Source: [Eubacterium] saphenum
Lineage (GTDB): Bacteria > Bacillota > Clostridia > Oscillospirales > Ruminococcaceae
Reading direction: 5' to 3'
NCBI GenBank assembly: GCA_004555855.1
Contig: SFJQ01000006.1
Span: 1 to 33,381, forward strand
Length of the DNA: 33,381 nt
This document shows positions 7,029-15,515 of this stretch, piece after piece. Both the position numbers and the translations under genes were made by a program. The notes beneath the pieces were generated by a model. That model was not told where the DNA came from. It made no database searches and saw nothing but the letters and a program-made list of their open reading frames with translations. Every line of letters starts with the position of its first letter. Positions within the stretch are counted from its first letter, which is position 1.

Positions 7029-9875
7029 TCAATTCCTTAATTTTCTCTCATACCATTCTTGTTTCGTCATCAGCACAGCGCGCGGCTTGCTGCCCTCGTA
7101 AGGTCCGACAATGCCCATTTTCTCCATCGTGTCGATTAATCGCGCGGCTCTGCCGTAACCGAGCTTCAGGTGCCGCTGAAGGGCAGAGGTGCTGGCTTGT
7201 CCGGCGGTTACGACAAATTCAATCGCGTCATCGAGCTTCTCGTCCGCGTCATCTCCGTCAACATCATCGGCGGTCGCGTTTTTATCGCTGCTTGTGACAA
7301 TCTCGGTCTGGCGCTCGATTTCAGCCATAATGCTCTCATCGTACTCCGCGCTGAACGTCTGCTTGATAAACTCGACAACGCGCTCCACTTCATCATCGGA
7401 AACGTAGCAGCCCTGCAATCTAATCGGCTTCGGCGAACCCACCGGCATATACAGCATATCGCCGTTTCCGAGCAGTTTTTCGGCACCGGACGCGTCCAGA
7501 ATAACGCGGCTGTCCACCTGAGAAGCCACCATCAGCGCAATTCTTGACGGAATGTTGCCCTTAATCAAGCCAGTGACAACCTGTACCGTGGGCTTTTGCG
7601 TTGCGATAACGAGGTGCATACCCGCGGCTCTTGCTTTCTGTGCGAGGCGGACAATGCTGTCCTCAACGTCCTTGGGAGAAGCCATCATCAAATCGGCAAG
7701 CTCATCGATGAAAATGACAATTCTTGGCATAAGTTCGCTGTCGATTAAGCCTTTCTCCACCAACTCGTTGAAGCCGTCGATATTTCTCACGTTGTTCTCG
7801 GAGAAGAGCGTATAGCGGTTCTCCATCTCGGTTACCGCCCACGCGAGCGCGCCCGCAGCCTTTTTCGGGTCGGTGACAACAGGTATCAGCAAATGCGGGA
7901 TTCCGTTGTACATCATAAACTCAACCTGCTTCGGGTCAACCATTATCAGGCGCACGTCCGAGGGCGTGGATTTCATCAGAATGCTCATTATAATTGAGTT
8001 CACGCAGACGGATTTACCAGAGCCTGTCGTTCCCGCAATCAGCAAATGCGGCATTTTCGACACGTTGCAGCGCACCGTTTCGCCGCTGATGTCCTTTCCG
8101 AGAACGCTGTCGAGCTTGTTCGGGAAGGTCTTTTTGAAGTTCTCGTTATCGACAAGCTCGCGGAAGAACACGGTTTCCTTGACTTTATTCGGGATTTCGA
8201 TACCCACGGCTGCTTTGTCGGGCACGGGCGCAATTCTTACTCCCGCAACCGCGAGATTAAGCGCGACATCATCGGCAAGTCCCGCAATTTTCGAGATTTT
8301 CACGCCGGGGGCAAGCTGAAGCTCATAGCGCGTTACGGAAGGACCTCTTGAAGCACCGAGGAACGTTGTCGAAACGCCGAAGCTCTTGAGCGTGTCAACC
8401 AGCTTCTGCGCGTTTGAGTGGATTTCGTTTTCGATATCATCGGGCTTCGCGGGCTTTTTCACCTCGTTCAGAAGCGTCATCGGCGGCAATGTGTACACGT
8501 CCGAAAGCGTGAGCTGCTTCTCGCGGTTTTCACGGACAGGCGGCTTTACAACGGGAATTTCGGGCTGTTTTTCGGGCGCTGCTTCGTCAACGATATCGTC
8601 CAAATCAAACGGCAGCTCTCCCTCGTCAACCTCGGAAATGCTGTCAACATCGGAATTTTGCTTATCGTAAACAGGCTTTTCAACCCGCGTTACATCAGCT
8701 CTCGGCTGTTTCAAATCGTCCGAATACACGATATTTTCACGCGGCGCGTCCACGATTTTAGAAACACGCGCGGGAGCTTTTTCGGCGTTTAGCTTGTCCA
8801 GAGCCTCGACAATCGGCACCAAATCCGCGTCGTTATCCACGAAACGCTCGGGGTCGGGCTGCTCCGGTTCACGCATAATCGGGTGCTTTTTCTCCATATA
8901 TTTTTTCAGCGCCTCGTGATAATCGCGCGAATCCTGCCGCTGTTCCTCGAGAGCCTTTGAGTTGTCGCGCTCGGGCGGGAGCTTTACGGGAGCGGTTTTC
9001 TGAGGCTTTTCAGACTCCTTCGCGGGAGCGGGCGAACCCGTTTTCCCAACGCTTCCCACAACGTCCTTCATATCTTCAAGCTGCGCGCGTTTTTGCACGT
9101 CCTTCTGCAAATCGCGCTCGATTTTGTTTGTCGTCTGAACAGCTGCGCGGCGGCGTTCTTTTTCCTCCTCGCGGATACGGCGGTACTCCTGATTAAGCAC
9201 CGCGGACTGTTCGCGGCGGCGCTCGATACCCTGAGCGGTTTTCGTGCCCGCAGTCTTGACGCCCTTGCCGATTTTCCCGAAAATCTCGTTCAGCGGCATA
9301 TCTATCATCAGCAAAATGCACACCAGCATAATTATCACGATGATGATACCCGCGCCGAGCTGCCCGAGAAACAGCAGCGGTACTCCGAGGAACAGCGCGA
9401 AAAATCCGCCGCCCGCAAAGCTCCTTCCGTTTACATAGAGCTTTACAATCACATCACCGAAATCCTCGCCGTTAACCTTGCCCGTAATGAAAATCTCAAA
9501 CGCGGCGCAGAGGATAAGCTGCGCGAAAACGAATTTCCACGCGGTTGCGTCGGCGTTCGGGCGATTTGACGAAATAAGCACGGCAAGCGTTATCATAAGC
9601 GGTCCTACGGTGTACGCGGGGATACCGAAAAGCCCGTGCATTACATCGTGGAGCGCGCGCCAGCCCTCGCTGCCGGGAATAATCGCGATAAGCGTGAACA
9701 CAACGCCGACAGCAAGCAAAACTACCGAAGCGATTTTACGTTTTTTCCTGCTTTTTTTGAGAGCTTCCTCACGCAGACGCTGTTCTTCGAGCGCCTTTTT
9801 GGAACGCGCCGCTGAAGTTGATTTGGATTTCCCCGTAGTTCCCGTTGTGCGGGAACCCGATTTTTTCTCTGCCAT
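7029..9875 (-). CDS. ftsK: DNA translocase FtsK/SpoIIIE
   Basis: The 948-aa protein is a hexameric, ATP-driven DNA pump that clears chromosome arms from the closing septum and, in spore formers, moves DNA into the forespore. It has four membrane helices (about residues 48-68, 86-102, 113-131 and 158-193), a long charged linker (200-460), the alpha/beta motor with Walker A GTTGSGKS at 615-622 and Walker B IVIFIDELAD at 719-728, and a C-terminal gamma winged helix (about 880-948, QRHLKLGYGRAARLID) that reads polar DNA signals. It is longer than B. subtilis SpoIIIE (about 790 aa) because of the linker. The ATG at 9875 follows a GGGGTG ribosome-binding site. Whether it serves vegetative division, sporulation or both cannot be told from one copy. 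Confidence 0.95.
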   Translation of the reverse strand: MAEKKSGSRTTGTTGKSKSTSAARSKKALEEQRLREEALKKSRKKRKIASVVLLAVGVVFTLIAIIPGSEGWRALHDVMHGLFGIPAYTVGPLMITLAVLISSNRPNADATAWKFVFAQLILCAAFEIFITGKVNGEDFGDVIVKLYVNGRSFAGGGFFALFLGVPLLFLGQLGAGIIIVIIMLVCILLMIDMPLNEIFGKIGKGVKTAGTKTAQGIERRREQSAVLNQEYRRIREEEKERRRAAVQTTNKIERDLQKDVQKRAQLEDMKDVVGSVGKTGSPAPAKESEKPQKTAPVKLPPERDNSKALEEQRQDSRDYHEALKKYMEKKHPIMREPEQPDPERFVDNDADLVPIVEALDKLNAEKAPARVSKIVDAPRENIVYSDDLKQPRADVTRVEKPVYDKQNSDVDSISEVDEGELPFDLDDIVDEAAPEKQPEIPVVKPPVRENREKQLTLSDVYTLPPMTLLNEVKKPAKPDDIENEIHSNAQKLVDTLKSFGVSTTFLGASRGPSVTRYELQLAPGVKISKIAGLADDVALNLAVAGVRIAPVPDKAAVGIEIPNKVKETVFFRELVDNENFKKTFPNKLDSVLGKDISGETVRCNVSKMPHLLIAGTTGSGKSVCVNSIIMSILMKSTPSDVRLIMVDPKQVEFMMYNGIPHLLIPVVTDPKKAAGALAWAVTEMENRYTLFSENNVRNIDGFNELVEKGLIDSELMPRIVIFIDELADLMMASPKDVEDSIVRLAQKARAAGMHLVIATQKPTVQVVTGLIKGNIPSRIALMVASQVDSRVILDASGAEKLLGNGDMLYMPVGSPKPIRLQGCYVSDDEVERVVEFIKQTFSAEYDESIMAEIERQTEIVTSSDKNATADDVDGDDADEKLDDAIEFVVTAGQASTSALQRHLKLGYGRAARLIDTMEKMGIVGPYEGSKPRAVLMTKQEWYERKLRN

Positions 9876-9905
9876 TTTTTCACCCCAAAGTTATGTAATC
9901 GAAGT

Positions 9906-10772
9906 TTATGCAAAAAGGGAAGCGAGCGTGTTCCCCGTGACGTTTTCCCAGATGCCGCCCGCAAGGCAGGCAGCGCCGATTATCGCGGTGTAGATGCCGA
10001 AAATCTTGAAGCGGTCCTTTTCGAGCAGCCATTTCACCAGCTTTATCGCCAGAAATCCCACAACAGCTGCGATTATAAAACCAACGCCGAGCGCAAGCCA
10101 GTCGAGCTGAATATCCGATTTCACCGCTTCGCCGATTTCGAGAACGCTTCCGCCGAGGATTGCGGGAATGCCGAGGATAAACGCGAAAGTCACCGCCGTG
10201 TTCTTCTCAAGACCGCAGAAAAGCCCCGCGGCTGTCGTTGAACCCGAGCGCGAAACTCCCGGAAACAGCGCCACGCACTGGAAAAGTCCCACGATAACGC
10301 CGTCCTTGACGGTCATCTGCTCGCCTGTTTTCAAGCCGCCGCACCTGTCCGACATAAACAAAAGCATTGCCGTGAACAAAAACGCCGCGCCCTCGAAAAT
10401 GATATCGCCATCGCCCTGACGCGCCGTGAAAAAGTCCTTGACAAGGTACGCGGGTATCAGGATAAGCGTTGCGATTATCACCATAAACATCATTCTGCGG
10501 TTTGCATTCATCTTTTTCCACGAGAATTTTCCCGTGAAGATATCGCGGAACGTGAGGAAAAATTCCTTAATCATACCCCAGATTGTTTTGCGAAACGCTA
10601 TGAAAACCGCCGCGAGCGTTCCCAAGTGAAGCACGATGGACAAAATCAGCGCCGCTTCGCCGTTCACGCCCGTGATGTGCTGGACAATCGAGAGATGTCC
10701 CGAACTTGACACGGGAAGAAATTCCGTCAGCCCTTGTACAATAGCCTGTATAATCACCGTAATATAATCCAT
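9906..10772 (-). CDS. uppP: Undecaprenyl-diphosphatase UppP (BacA)
   Basis: The 288-aa integral membrane phosphatase converts undecaprenyl diphosphate to the monophosphate, recycling the lipid carrier for peptidoglycan and other wall polymers; extra copies confer bacitracin resistance. The two diagnostic motifs are present: GLTEFLPVSSSGHL at residues 14-27 and PGVSRSGS at 171-178, which build the active site, and about eight hydrophobic helices are seen. It lies 30 bases upstream of ftsK and downstream of the 45-aa ORF, inside the tepA-ftsK run. The short leader contains a CCCC-GAAA-GGGG hairpin near 10796-10815 with no T-run, so it is not a terminator. Confidence 0.95.
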   Translation of the reverse strand: MDYITVIIQAIVQGLTEFLPVSSSGHLSIVQHITGVNGEAALILSIVLHLGTLAAVFIAFRKTIWGMIKEFFLTFRDIFTGKFSWKKMNANRRMMFMVIIATLILIPAYLVKDFFTARQGDGDIIFEGAAFLFTAMLLFMSDRCGGLKTGEQMTVKDGVIVGLFQCVALFPGVSRSGSTTAAGLFCGLEKNTAVTFAFILGIPAILGGSVLEIGEAVKSDIQLDWLALGVGFIIAAVVGFLAIKLVKWLLEKDRFKIFGIYTAIIGAACLAGGIWENVTGNTLASLFA

Positions 10773-10823
10773 AATATGTACCTTTCAGTCGCGTCCGTTC
10801 CCCTTTCGGGGAGCGGTTTTGCC

Positions 10824-10961
10824 TTAATTTCCGTTAAACCATAGCCGCATTGTGTTGACTGCGGCAACGTTTCTCAATTTTTCCGTATTCTCGTCAACAA
10901 CGGGCGCGGGTTCTTCGGGGAGCGCCGAGAACGCGCCGTTCAGCTTCTCAAACGGTATCAT
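10824..10961 (-). CDS. 45-aa ORF coupled to tepA, in the ylzJ position
   Basis: This small frame runs from ATG (10961) to TAA and encodes MIPFEKLNGAFSAL, a Pro/Glu-rich middle, and an end MRLWFNGN. Its ATG overlaps the tepA stop as ATGA (10958-10961), a classic translational-coupling junction. In Bacillus, a small gene (ylzJ) lies between tepA and spoIIIE; this ORF holds the same relative position, though I cannot see convincing sequence similarity to YlzJ and it is shorter than the roughly 70 aa typical of that family. It could be a reduced or unrelated small protein. Function unknown. Confidence 0.55.
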   Translation of the reverse strand: MIPFEKLNGAFSALPEEPAPVVDENTEKLRNVAAVNTMRLWFNGN

Positions 10962-11851
10962 CGCTGTTCACCCCGCAAATCCCGCATAACCGCGCTTCCG
11001 CCGTAAAACGCGCCGTTCAATTCAGCGTTTCTTGATTTCACGGCAACGGCTTTTTGCTTTTTCCCGCCGCTTTCCTTTGATGAGGAATTTTTGGCGGATT
11101 TCGAGGATTTCGTTGATTTGGAAGACTTCGCGGGAGCTTTTCGGGGAGTCTTCGACTTGTCCTTTTCAATCAGCTCATACAGCCGTTTCACAGCGTCCGA
11201 GAGCGAGCCGAGATTATCGATAAGCCCTTCTTCGACGGCGTTTTTCCCGTCAAGCACCGTTCCGATATCGAGAACCAGCTCATCGCGCTCCATCATCAGT
11301 TCCTTAAAGCGCTCGGGGGAAATGCGGGAGTTTTTCGTCACGAAACGCGTTATTCTGTCCTGCATTTTCTCAAAGTAGTTCATCGTCTGCGGCACTCCGA
11401 GCATCATTCCGTTCATACGCACGGGGTGAATGGTCATTGTCGCGGACGGCACGATGAAGCTCTCCTTCGCCGATACCGCAAGCGGCACTCCTATCGAATG
11501 TCCGCCGCCGACAACTATCGATACCGTGGGCTTTGAGATACCCGCGATAAGCTCGGCGATTGCAAGCCCCGCTTCAACGTCCCCGCCGACCGTGTTCAGC
11601 ACGATAAGCAAGCCCTCAACCGAGCTGTCCTGCTCGATTGAAACAAGCGCGGGGATAATATGCTCGTATTTTGTCGTTTTGTTCTGCGGCGGGAGGATAT
11701 AGTGTCCCTCAATCTGCCCGATTATCGACAAGCAGTGAATGTTGTACGGCGCGTTTGCTGTCGCGATTATTCCCATATCGATAATCTGCTGGTTCTGCTG
11801 TTCCGAAAACGGAGCGTTGTTCTCCTCGGAAACCTCGTTTTTATGGCTCAT
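10958..11851 (-). CDS. tepA: ClpP-family serine protease, TepA-like
   Basis: The 297-aa protein has a ClpP/crotonase-type fold. The nucleophile Ser119 lies in GGGHSIGVPLA, the catalytic His142 in MTIHPVRMNG, and the glycine strand LNTVGGDVEAGLA (85-97) forms the oxyanion region. This matches the TepA/YmfB group, which lacks the standard ClpP axial loops. TepA was proposed to help degrade signal peptides or aid translocation in B. subtilis; its exact substrate is uncertain. The last 65 residues are a Lys/Ser-rich low-complexity tail (KSSKSTKSSKSAKNSSSK) that could bind nucleic acid or membrane. The neighbourhood (small ORF, uppP, ftsK) fits the Firmicute tepA-ylzJ-spoIIIE arrangement. Ribosome-binding site AGAGGTG; promoter at 11927-11955. 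Confidence 0.88.
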   Translation of the reverse strand: MSHKNEVSEENNAPFSEQQNQQIIDMGIIATANAPYNIHCLSIIGQIEGHYILPPQNKTTKYEHIIPALVSIEQDSSVEGLLIVLNTVGGDVEAGLAIAELIAGISKPTVSIVVGGGHSIGVPLAVSAKESFIVPSATMTIHPVRMNGMMLGVPQTMNYFEKMQDRITRFVTKNSRISPERFKELMMERDELVLDIGTVLDGKNAVEEGLIDNLGSLSDAVKRLYELIEKDKSKTPRKAPAKSSKSTKSSKSAKNSSSKESGGKKQKAVAVKSRNAELNGAFYGGSAVMRDLRGEQR

Positions 11852-11926
11852 TTTTGCACCTCTTGTACGTTTTTACAATAGTATTCCGAGCAAAGTGAAA
11901 AATATTCGCATAAAAACACATTATAT

Positions 11927-11955
11927 ATTATAACACAAACGGAAAATTTTTTCAA
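11927..11955 (-). promoter_or_regulatory. Sigma-A promoter of the tepA-uppP-ftsK run
   Basis: On the minus strand TTGAAA (11950-11955) and a perfect TATAAT (11927-11932) are 17 bases apart. It lies back to back with the plus-strand sigma-E-like promoter of sipL, so the 214-base gap at 11852-12065 is a divergent control region. Confidence 0.8.
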
Positions 11956-11984
11956 GAGCTTTTGCGAATACTGCGGGAAATTAT

Positions 11985-12014
11985 ATCATACTTTGTACAA
12001 AACAAGCATACAGT
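11985..12014 (+). promoter_or_regulatory. Candidate sigma-E promoter of sipL-spoIVA
   Basis: ATCATACT (11985-11992) and CATACAGT (12007-12014) are separated by 14 bases. The -10 agrees with the sigma-E consensus CATACAnT, and the -35 resembles GTCATATT at 6 of 8 positions. Sigma-E is the early mother-cell factor that controls spoIVA and coat-anchoring genes in known spore formers, which agrees with the two genes downstream. Confidence 0.7.
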
Positions 12015-12065
12015 AGTGATGTAACGACAATACCCCTCGCGGAAAATATAAGGAGGATACTTTTA

Positions 12066-13601
12066 ATGGAAGAAACAAGCAAAACCGCCGTTTTCATCGA
12101 TGAAATTATTTTTGACGGACAAACGGAACAGGGCGTGGAGCTGGACTATGTTCTGCCCGATTACTGCCCCGATATCTTCAAAATCCTGTCCTGCTCGCTC
12201 ACGCCGAAAATCGTGTCGTACAGCGTGTCGAGCGACGGAAAACTCTCGCTTGACGGCGTGGTGTACATAAAAGCGCTCTACCTCGCCGAGAACAGCTCCG
12301 ATGTCTTTTGCATCGACCAGCGCTACACCTACTCAAAGCTCATCGACATCGCCCGAAAGGACGCCGTTTCACCGTGGCTTTCGTTCGAGATGAAGCAGGA
12401 TTACTGCACCTGTCGAGCGGTTTCCCCGAGGAGAATTGACGTGCGCGGCGCGGTTTCCTGTCGGATAAAGGCGGAGAGCTGCCGCGAGAACAAGCTTTGC
12501 GATATCCCCGAAGGACTTCAGGTGAAGTCGCGCGCCGTGACCTGCTGCGGGAAAACGCTCTACGCGAAAAAGCAGATTTTAAGCTCCGAGGAAATCGAAA
12601 CCGGCTCGGCGGGCGTTGCGTTTATAATGCAGAGCAGCGCTTGCCCGAAAGTCACAGATGTGAGAATTGTCGCGGATAAGGCGGTTGTGAAGGGGAGCGT
12701 AATCGTGAGCGCGCTCTACGGCTTGCCGAACGCGGATTCAAGCGGCTGCTCGGAAGCTGAGAAAATGACCGCGGAAATCCCGATAAGCGCGATTTTGGAC
12801 ATCGCGGGGATTACCGATGAGCACATCACAGTACCCACGCTTACAATTCTCGATTTCGAGCTTATCCCGAAAAACGACAGCGGCATTATCTCTTGCAGAA
12901 TAAGCGCGGAATGCTCCGCAAAGGCTTGGAAAGCGGAACGAGCGGCTTTTCCCGTTGATGTTTACTCAACGGAGTATGAAACCGAGTTTCTCACAAATTC
13001 GCTTCGCCTCAACACCTCTCCGCGGCAGCTTTCCCAGACGCTCACCCTTAAAATGAACGTCACCGCCGAGAATTTCGAGATACGTTCCGTGTGGGACAGC
13101 CGCGCCGAGATTAAAAATCCCGTTTTGCGCGCGGGTGAAAACGGCGAACCCGAGTTTTCGGGAATGCTCTGCGGTTCTGTTTACGGGAAAAACGCCGAGG
13201 GAGCGCCGTTCTACCTTGAAAAGCAAGAGGCGTTCCGGCAGGTAATCCCCGTTTCCGATATCACCGAGATTACTTCGGCTCAGTTTGCCGCAAAAATCAC
13301 CGGCACGGATTTCTCGATAAAATCGGACGGCACGATTGAGCTGTCGGCGCTTGCCGAGCTGAAAGGCGTGCTTTGCGATGTCGTGACGGCGGACGCTGTA
13401 AGCGAGGTCACGGTGCGCGAGGATAAGCCAAAGGCGAAAAACGACGAGTTCGCGCTGAGGATTTGCTACACCGACGAGCAGTCGGACTGCTGGAGTATTG
13501 CCAAAGCGTATAACACAACGGTAAAGGCGCTGATGGAAGAAAACGATATTTCCGATGAACAGGCGGCGCTTTCGGGTATGATTATTATTCCCACGGTATG
13601 A
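12066..13601 (+). CDS. sipL: SipL-like spore coat morphogenesis protein (DUF3794/SPOCS + LysM)
   Basis: The 511-aa protein contains DUF3794 (SPOCS) repeats, recognisable from ELDYVLPDYCPDIFKILSC near residues 26-44 and from related beta-rich segments across the middle, and ends in a LysM domain (about 465-511: SIAKAYNTTVKALMEEND...AALSGMIIIPTV). This layout matches Clostridioides difficile SipL, which binds SpoIVA through its LysM domain and attaches the coat to the forespore, taking the role SpoVID has in Bacillus. The gene directly downstream is spoIVA, its predicted partner. A strong AGGAGG ribosome-binding site lies at 12051-12056, and a candidate sigma-E promoter lies 50-80 bases upstream. 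Other DUF3794/LysM proteins exist in Clostridia; the spoIVA linkage favours SipL. Confidence 0.85.
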   Translation: MEETSKTAVFIDEIIFDGQTEQGVELDYVLPDYCPDIFKILSCSLTPKIVSYSVSSDGKLSLDGVVYIKALYLAENSSDVFCIDQRYTYSKLIDIARKDAVSPWLSFEMKQDYCTCRAVSPRRIDVRGAVSCRIKAESCRENKLCDIPEGLQVKSRAVTCCGKTLYAKKQILSSEEIETGSAGVAFIMQSSACPKVTDVRIVADKAVVKGSVIVSALYGLPNADSSGCSEAEKMTAEIPISAILDIAGITDEHITVPTLTILDFELIPKNDSGIISCRISAECSAKAWKAERAAFPVDVYSTEYETEFLTNSLRLNTSPRQLSQTLTLKMNVTAENFEIRSVWDSRAEIKNPVLRAGENGEPEFSGMLCGSVYGKNAEGAPFYLEKQEAFRQVIPVSDITEITSAQFAAKITGTDFSIKSDGTIELSALAELKGVLCDVVTADAVSEVTVREDKPKAKNDEFALRICYTDEQSDCWSIAKAYNTTVKALMEENDISDEQAALSGMIIIPTV

Positions 13602-13664
13602 TTTAGAAGATTAGTTGCTTGCGGGAGAAAAGTTCCCTCTTGCAGAAACCATAGGCGAAATTCG

Positions 13665-13681
13665 CGCCGGTCGCACCGGCG
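13665..13681 (+). other. Intercistronic hairpin next to the spoIVA ribosome-binding site
   Basis: A perfect 7-bp stem, CGCCGGT (13665-13671) with ACCGGCG (13675-13681), and a 3-base loop ends one base before the GAGAGGAG ribosome-binding site of spoIVA. There is no T-run, so it is not a terminator; it may hold the site open or protect the downstream message. Confidence 0.45.
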
Positions 13682-13698
13682 GAGAGGAGCATAGATTG

Positions 13699-15168
13699 AT
13701 GAACAGCATTTACTCGGATATAGCAAAAAGAACCGGCGGGAATATTTATCTCGGGGTTGTGGGACCCGTGCGCTCGGGAAAATCCACGTTTATCAGCCGT
13801 TTTATGAACGACCTTGTTATCCCGAACATTCCCGATGAATACCGCCGCGAGCGCGCAAACGATGAGCTTCCGCAGTCCTCGGCAGGGAAGACGATTATGA
13901 CAACCGAGCCGAAATTCGTGCCGGAAGAAGCGGTTTCCATTCAAGTTGACGATGTGAAAATGAACGTGCGGCTGATTGACTGCGTGGGGTACATTGTCCC
14001 GAGCGCAATCGGCTATATCGAAAACGAAGCGCCGCGAATGGTGATTACACCGTGGTTTGACGAGGAAATTCCGTTTAATATGGCGGCGGAAGTCGGCACG
14101 CGAAAGGTCATCACCGACCACTCGACAATCGGTATCGTCATCACCACGGACGGCTCGATAACCGACATTCCGCGCGAGGAATACGAGCAGGCTGAGGAGC
14201 GGATTATCTCCGAACTGAACGAGATAAACAAGCCGTTTGTCGTGCTGTTAAACTGCACAAATCCCGACAGCCCCGAGAGCAGAAAGCTCGCAGGAGAGCT
14301 GTCCGAGAAGTATCAGAGCCGCGTTATTCCGCTGAACTGCGTTGATATGGACGAGGACAAAATCAAGGAAATTCTCGGGGAAGTGCTGCTGAAATTCCCC
14401 GTGCGCGAGGTGAAAATCAAGATGCCGCGCTGGATTTCCGCGCTCGACAAGGAACACTGGCTCAAGAAGGACGTTTTCTCGTGTATAAAAGCTGCCGCTG
14501 CCGAAATTCACGGGATAAACGATATCAAAACCTGCGCGGAAAGCGTTTTGCAGTGCGATTACATCAAGCGTGCCGAAGCAGAGGACATTGATTTGGGAAC
14601 AGGCTCGGGCGTTGTCGATATAACGCTGGAAAACGAGCTGTTTTACAGAATTCTCGGCGAGGCGACCGGTCTTGAGCTGAACAGCGAGAACGACCTTATG
14701 CCGTGTATGATTGAACTCGCGAACATAAAGCGCAGATATGAGCGTGTGAAAAACGCGCTGGACGAGGTTGAGGCAACGGGATATGGGATTGTGCTGCCGC
14801 AGATGGACGAACTCACGCTTGAAGAGCCGCAGATTATCAAGCAGGGCGGGAAATACGGCGTGCGGTTGAAAGCGTCCGCGCCGTCAATTCATATGATGAG
14901 CGCGAATATTACCACGGAAATCAACCCCATTGTCGGCAGCGAAAAGCAGTCCGAGGAGCTTATCAGCTACCTTTTGAACGACTTTGAGGAGAACCCGACA
15001 AAAATCTGGGAGAGCAATATTTTCGGGAAATCGCTGTCGGATTTGGTGAACGAGGGCTTGCACAACAAGCTCAACCGAATGCCGCAGGACGCGAGAATGA
15101 AGCTGCAGGAAACCATCGGCAGAATCATCAACGATGGCTGCGGCGGATTGATTTGCATAATTCTGTGA
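13699..15168 (+). CDS. spoIVA: SpoIVA, spore coat basement-layer ATPase
   Basis: The 489-aa protein (B. subtilis SpoIVA is 492 aa) is a TRAFAC-type ATPase that polymerises irreversibly on the outer forespore membrane and forms the platform of the spore coat. Seen are IAKRTGGNIYLGVVG, Walker A GPVRSGKST at residues 22-30, DELPQSSAGKTIMTTEPKFVP, RLIDCVGY and the conserved C-terminal GGLICIIL that anchors the protein. The frame is open for 28 codons further upstream from a TTG, but family length, the conserved N-terminus and a GAGAGGAG ribosome-binding site choose the ATG at 13699. It follows sipL by about 100 bases and is probably cotranscribed with it under sigma-E. A terminator follows at once. 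Confidence 0.96.
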   Translation: MNSIYSDIAKRTGGNIYLGVVGPVRSGKSTFISRFMNDLVIPNIPDEYRRERANDELPQSSAGKTIMTTEPKFVPEEAVSIQVDDVKMNVRLIDCVGYIVPSAIGYIENEAPRMVITPWFDEEIPFNMAAEVGTRKVITDHSTIGIVITTDGSITDIPREEYEQAEERIISELNEINKPFVVLLNCTNPDSPESRKLAGELSEKYQSRVIPLNCVDMDEDKIKEILGEVLLKFPVREVKIKMPRWISALDKEHWLKKDVFSCIKAAAAEIHGINDIKTCAESVLQCDYIKRAEAEDIDLGTGSGVVDITLENELFYRILGEATGLELNSENDLMPCMIELANIKRRYERVKNALDEVEATGYGIVLPQMDELTLEEPQIIKQGGKYGVRLKASAPSIHMMSANITTEINPIVGSEKQSEELISYLLNDFEENPTKIWESNIFGKSLSDLVNEGLHNKLNRMPQDARMKLQETIGRIINDGCGGLICIIL

Positions 15169-15177
15169 AGAAAACTT

Positions 15178-15214
15178 GAACCGGCAGATTTTTACCTGTC
15201 GGTTCGCTTTTTTT
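15178..15214 (+). terminator. Intrinsic terminator of sipL-spoIVA
   Basis: GAACCGGCAG (15178-15187) pairs with CTGTCGGTTC (15196-15205) across an 8-base loop and is followed by GCTTTTTTT. Confidence 0.9.
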
Positions 15215-15225
15215 GAAAAAAGTAC

Positions 15226-15254
15226 TTGACAAAACTTTTCGTCTGTGCTATAAT
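15226..15254 (+). promoter_or_regulatory. Consensus sigma-A promoter of tRNA-Thr
   Basis: Perfect TTGACA (15226-15231) and TATAAT (15249-15254) with a 17-base spacer lie 14 bases before the tRNA. It is the strongest promoter in the window, as is usual for stable RNA. Confidence 0.92.
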
Positions 15255-15268
15255 AGTAACGTTAAATT

Positions 15269-15344
15269 GCTGGTGTAGCTCAGTCGGTAGAGCAGCGCAT
15301 TCGTAATGCGCAGGTCGGGGGTTCGAGTCCGTTCACCAGCTCCA
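15269..15344 (+). tRNA. tRNA-Thr (anticodon CGU)
   Basis: A 76-base cloverleaf: acceptor GCTGGTG/CACCAGC, D arm GCTC/GAGC, anticodon stem GCGCA/TGCGC with loop TTCGTAA giving anticodon CGT (reads ACG), variable loop AGGTC and a T-loop TTCGAGT. CCA is encoded (15342-15344). The T stem is GGGGG against CCGTT, which gives two G-U pairs and one G-G mismatch, weaker than the usual GGGGG/CCCCT type. Its own promoter and terminator make it a single-gene transcript. Confidence 0.93.
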
Positions 15345-15347
15345 CTT

Positions 15348-15384
15348 GAGGACGGTTCTTTGGACCGTCCTCTTCTGCGTTTTT
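15348..15384 (+). terminator. tRNA terminator hairpin
   Basis: GAGGACGGT (15348-15356) pairs with ACCGTCCTC (15364-15372), 7-base loop, followed by TTCTGCGTTTTT. It begins 3 bases after the tRNA CCA. Confidence 0.8.
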
Positions 15385-15397
15385 GGAATTTTCGCAG

Positions 15398-15412
15398 GTG
15401 ACAGAATGTCAC
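15398..15412. repeat. Short palindrome, possible REP-like remnant
   Basis: GTGACA-GAA-TGTCAC is a perfect 6-bp stem. Together with the preceding GGACGGTTCTT hairpin it resembles the GTGACA / GGACGGTTCT words common in dispersed Firmicute palindromic repeats. The rest of 15385-15515 holds no convincing gene. Confidence 0.35.
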
Positions 15413-15515
15413 ACTTGCACGAAAACGGAGAAAGCCGCGGGTGCTGCGTAAAACTAAGCGCGATTTTTTCCGAGTTTTCGCGGGTTGTTCGCAAATCTGT
15501 CTGCAAATACCTTTT

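Noticed and set aside
13615..13698. An upstream TTG start extending SpoIVA by 28 residues.
   Set aside because: The conserved N-terminus and length begin at the ATG at 13699, which has a strong ribosome-binding site.
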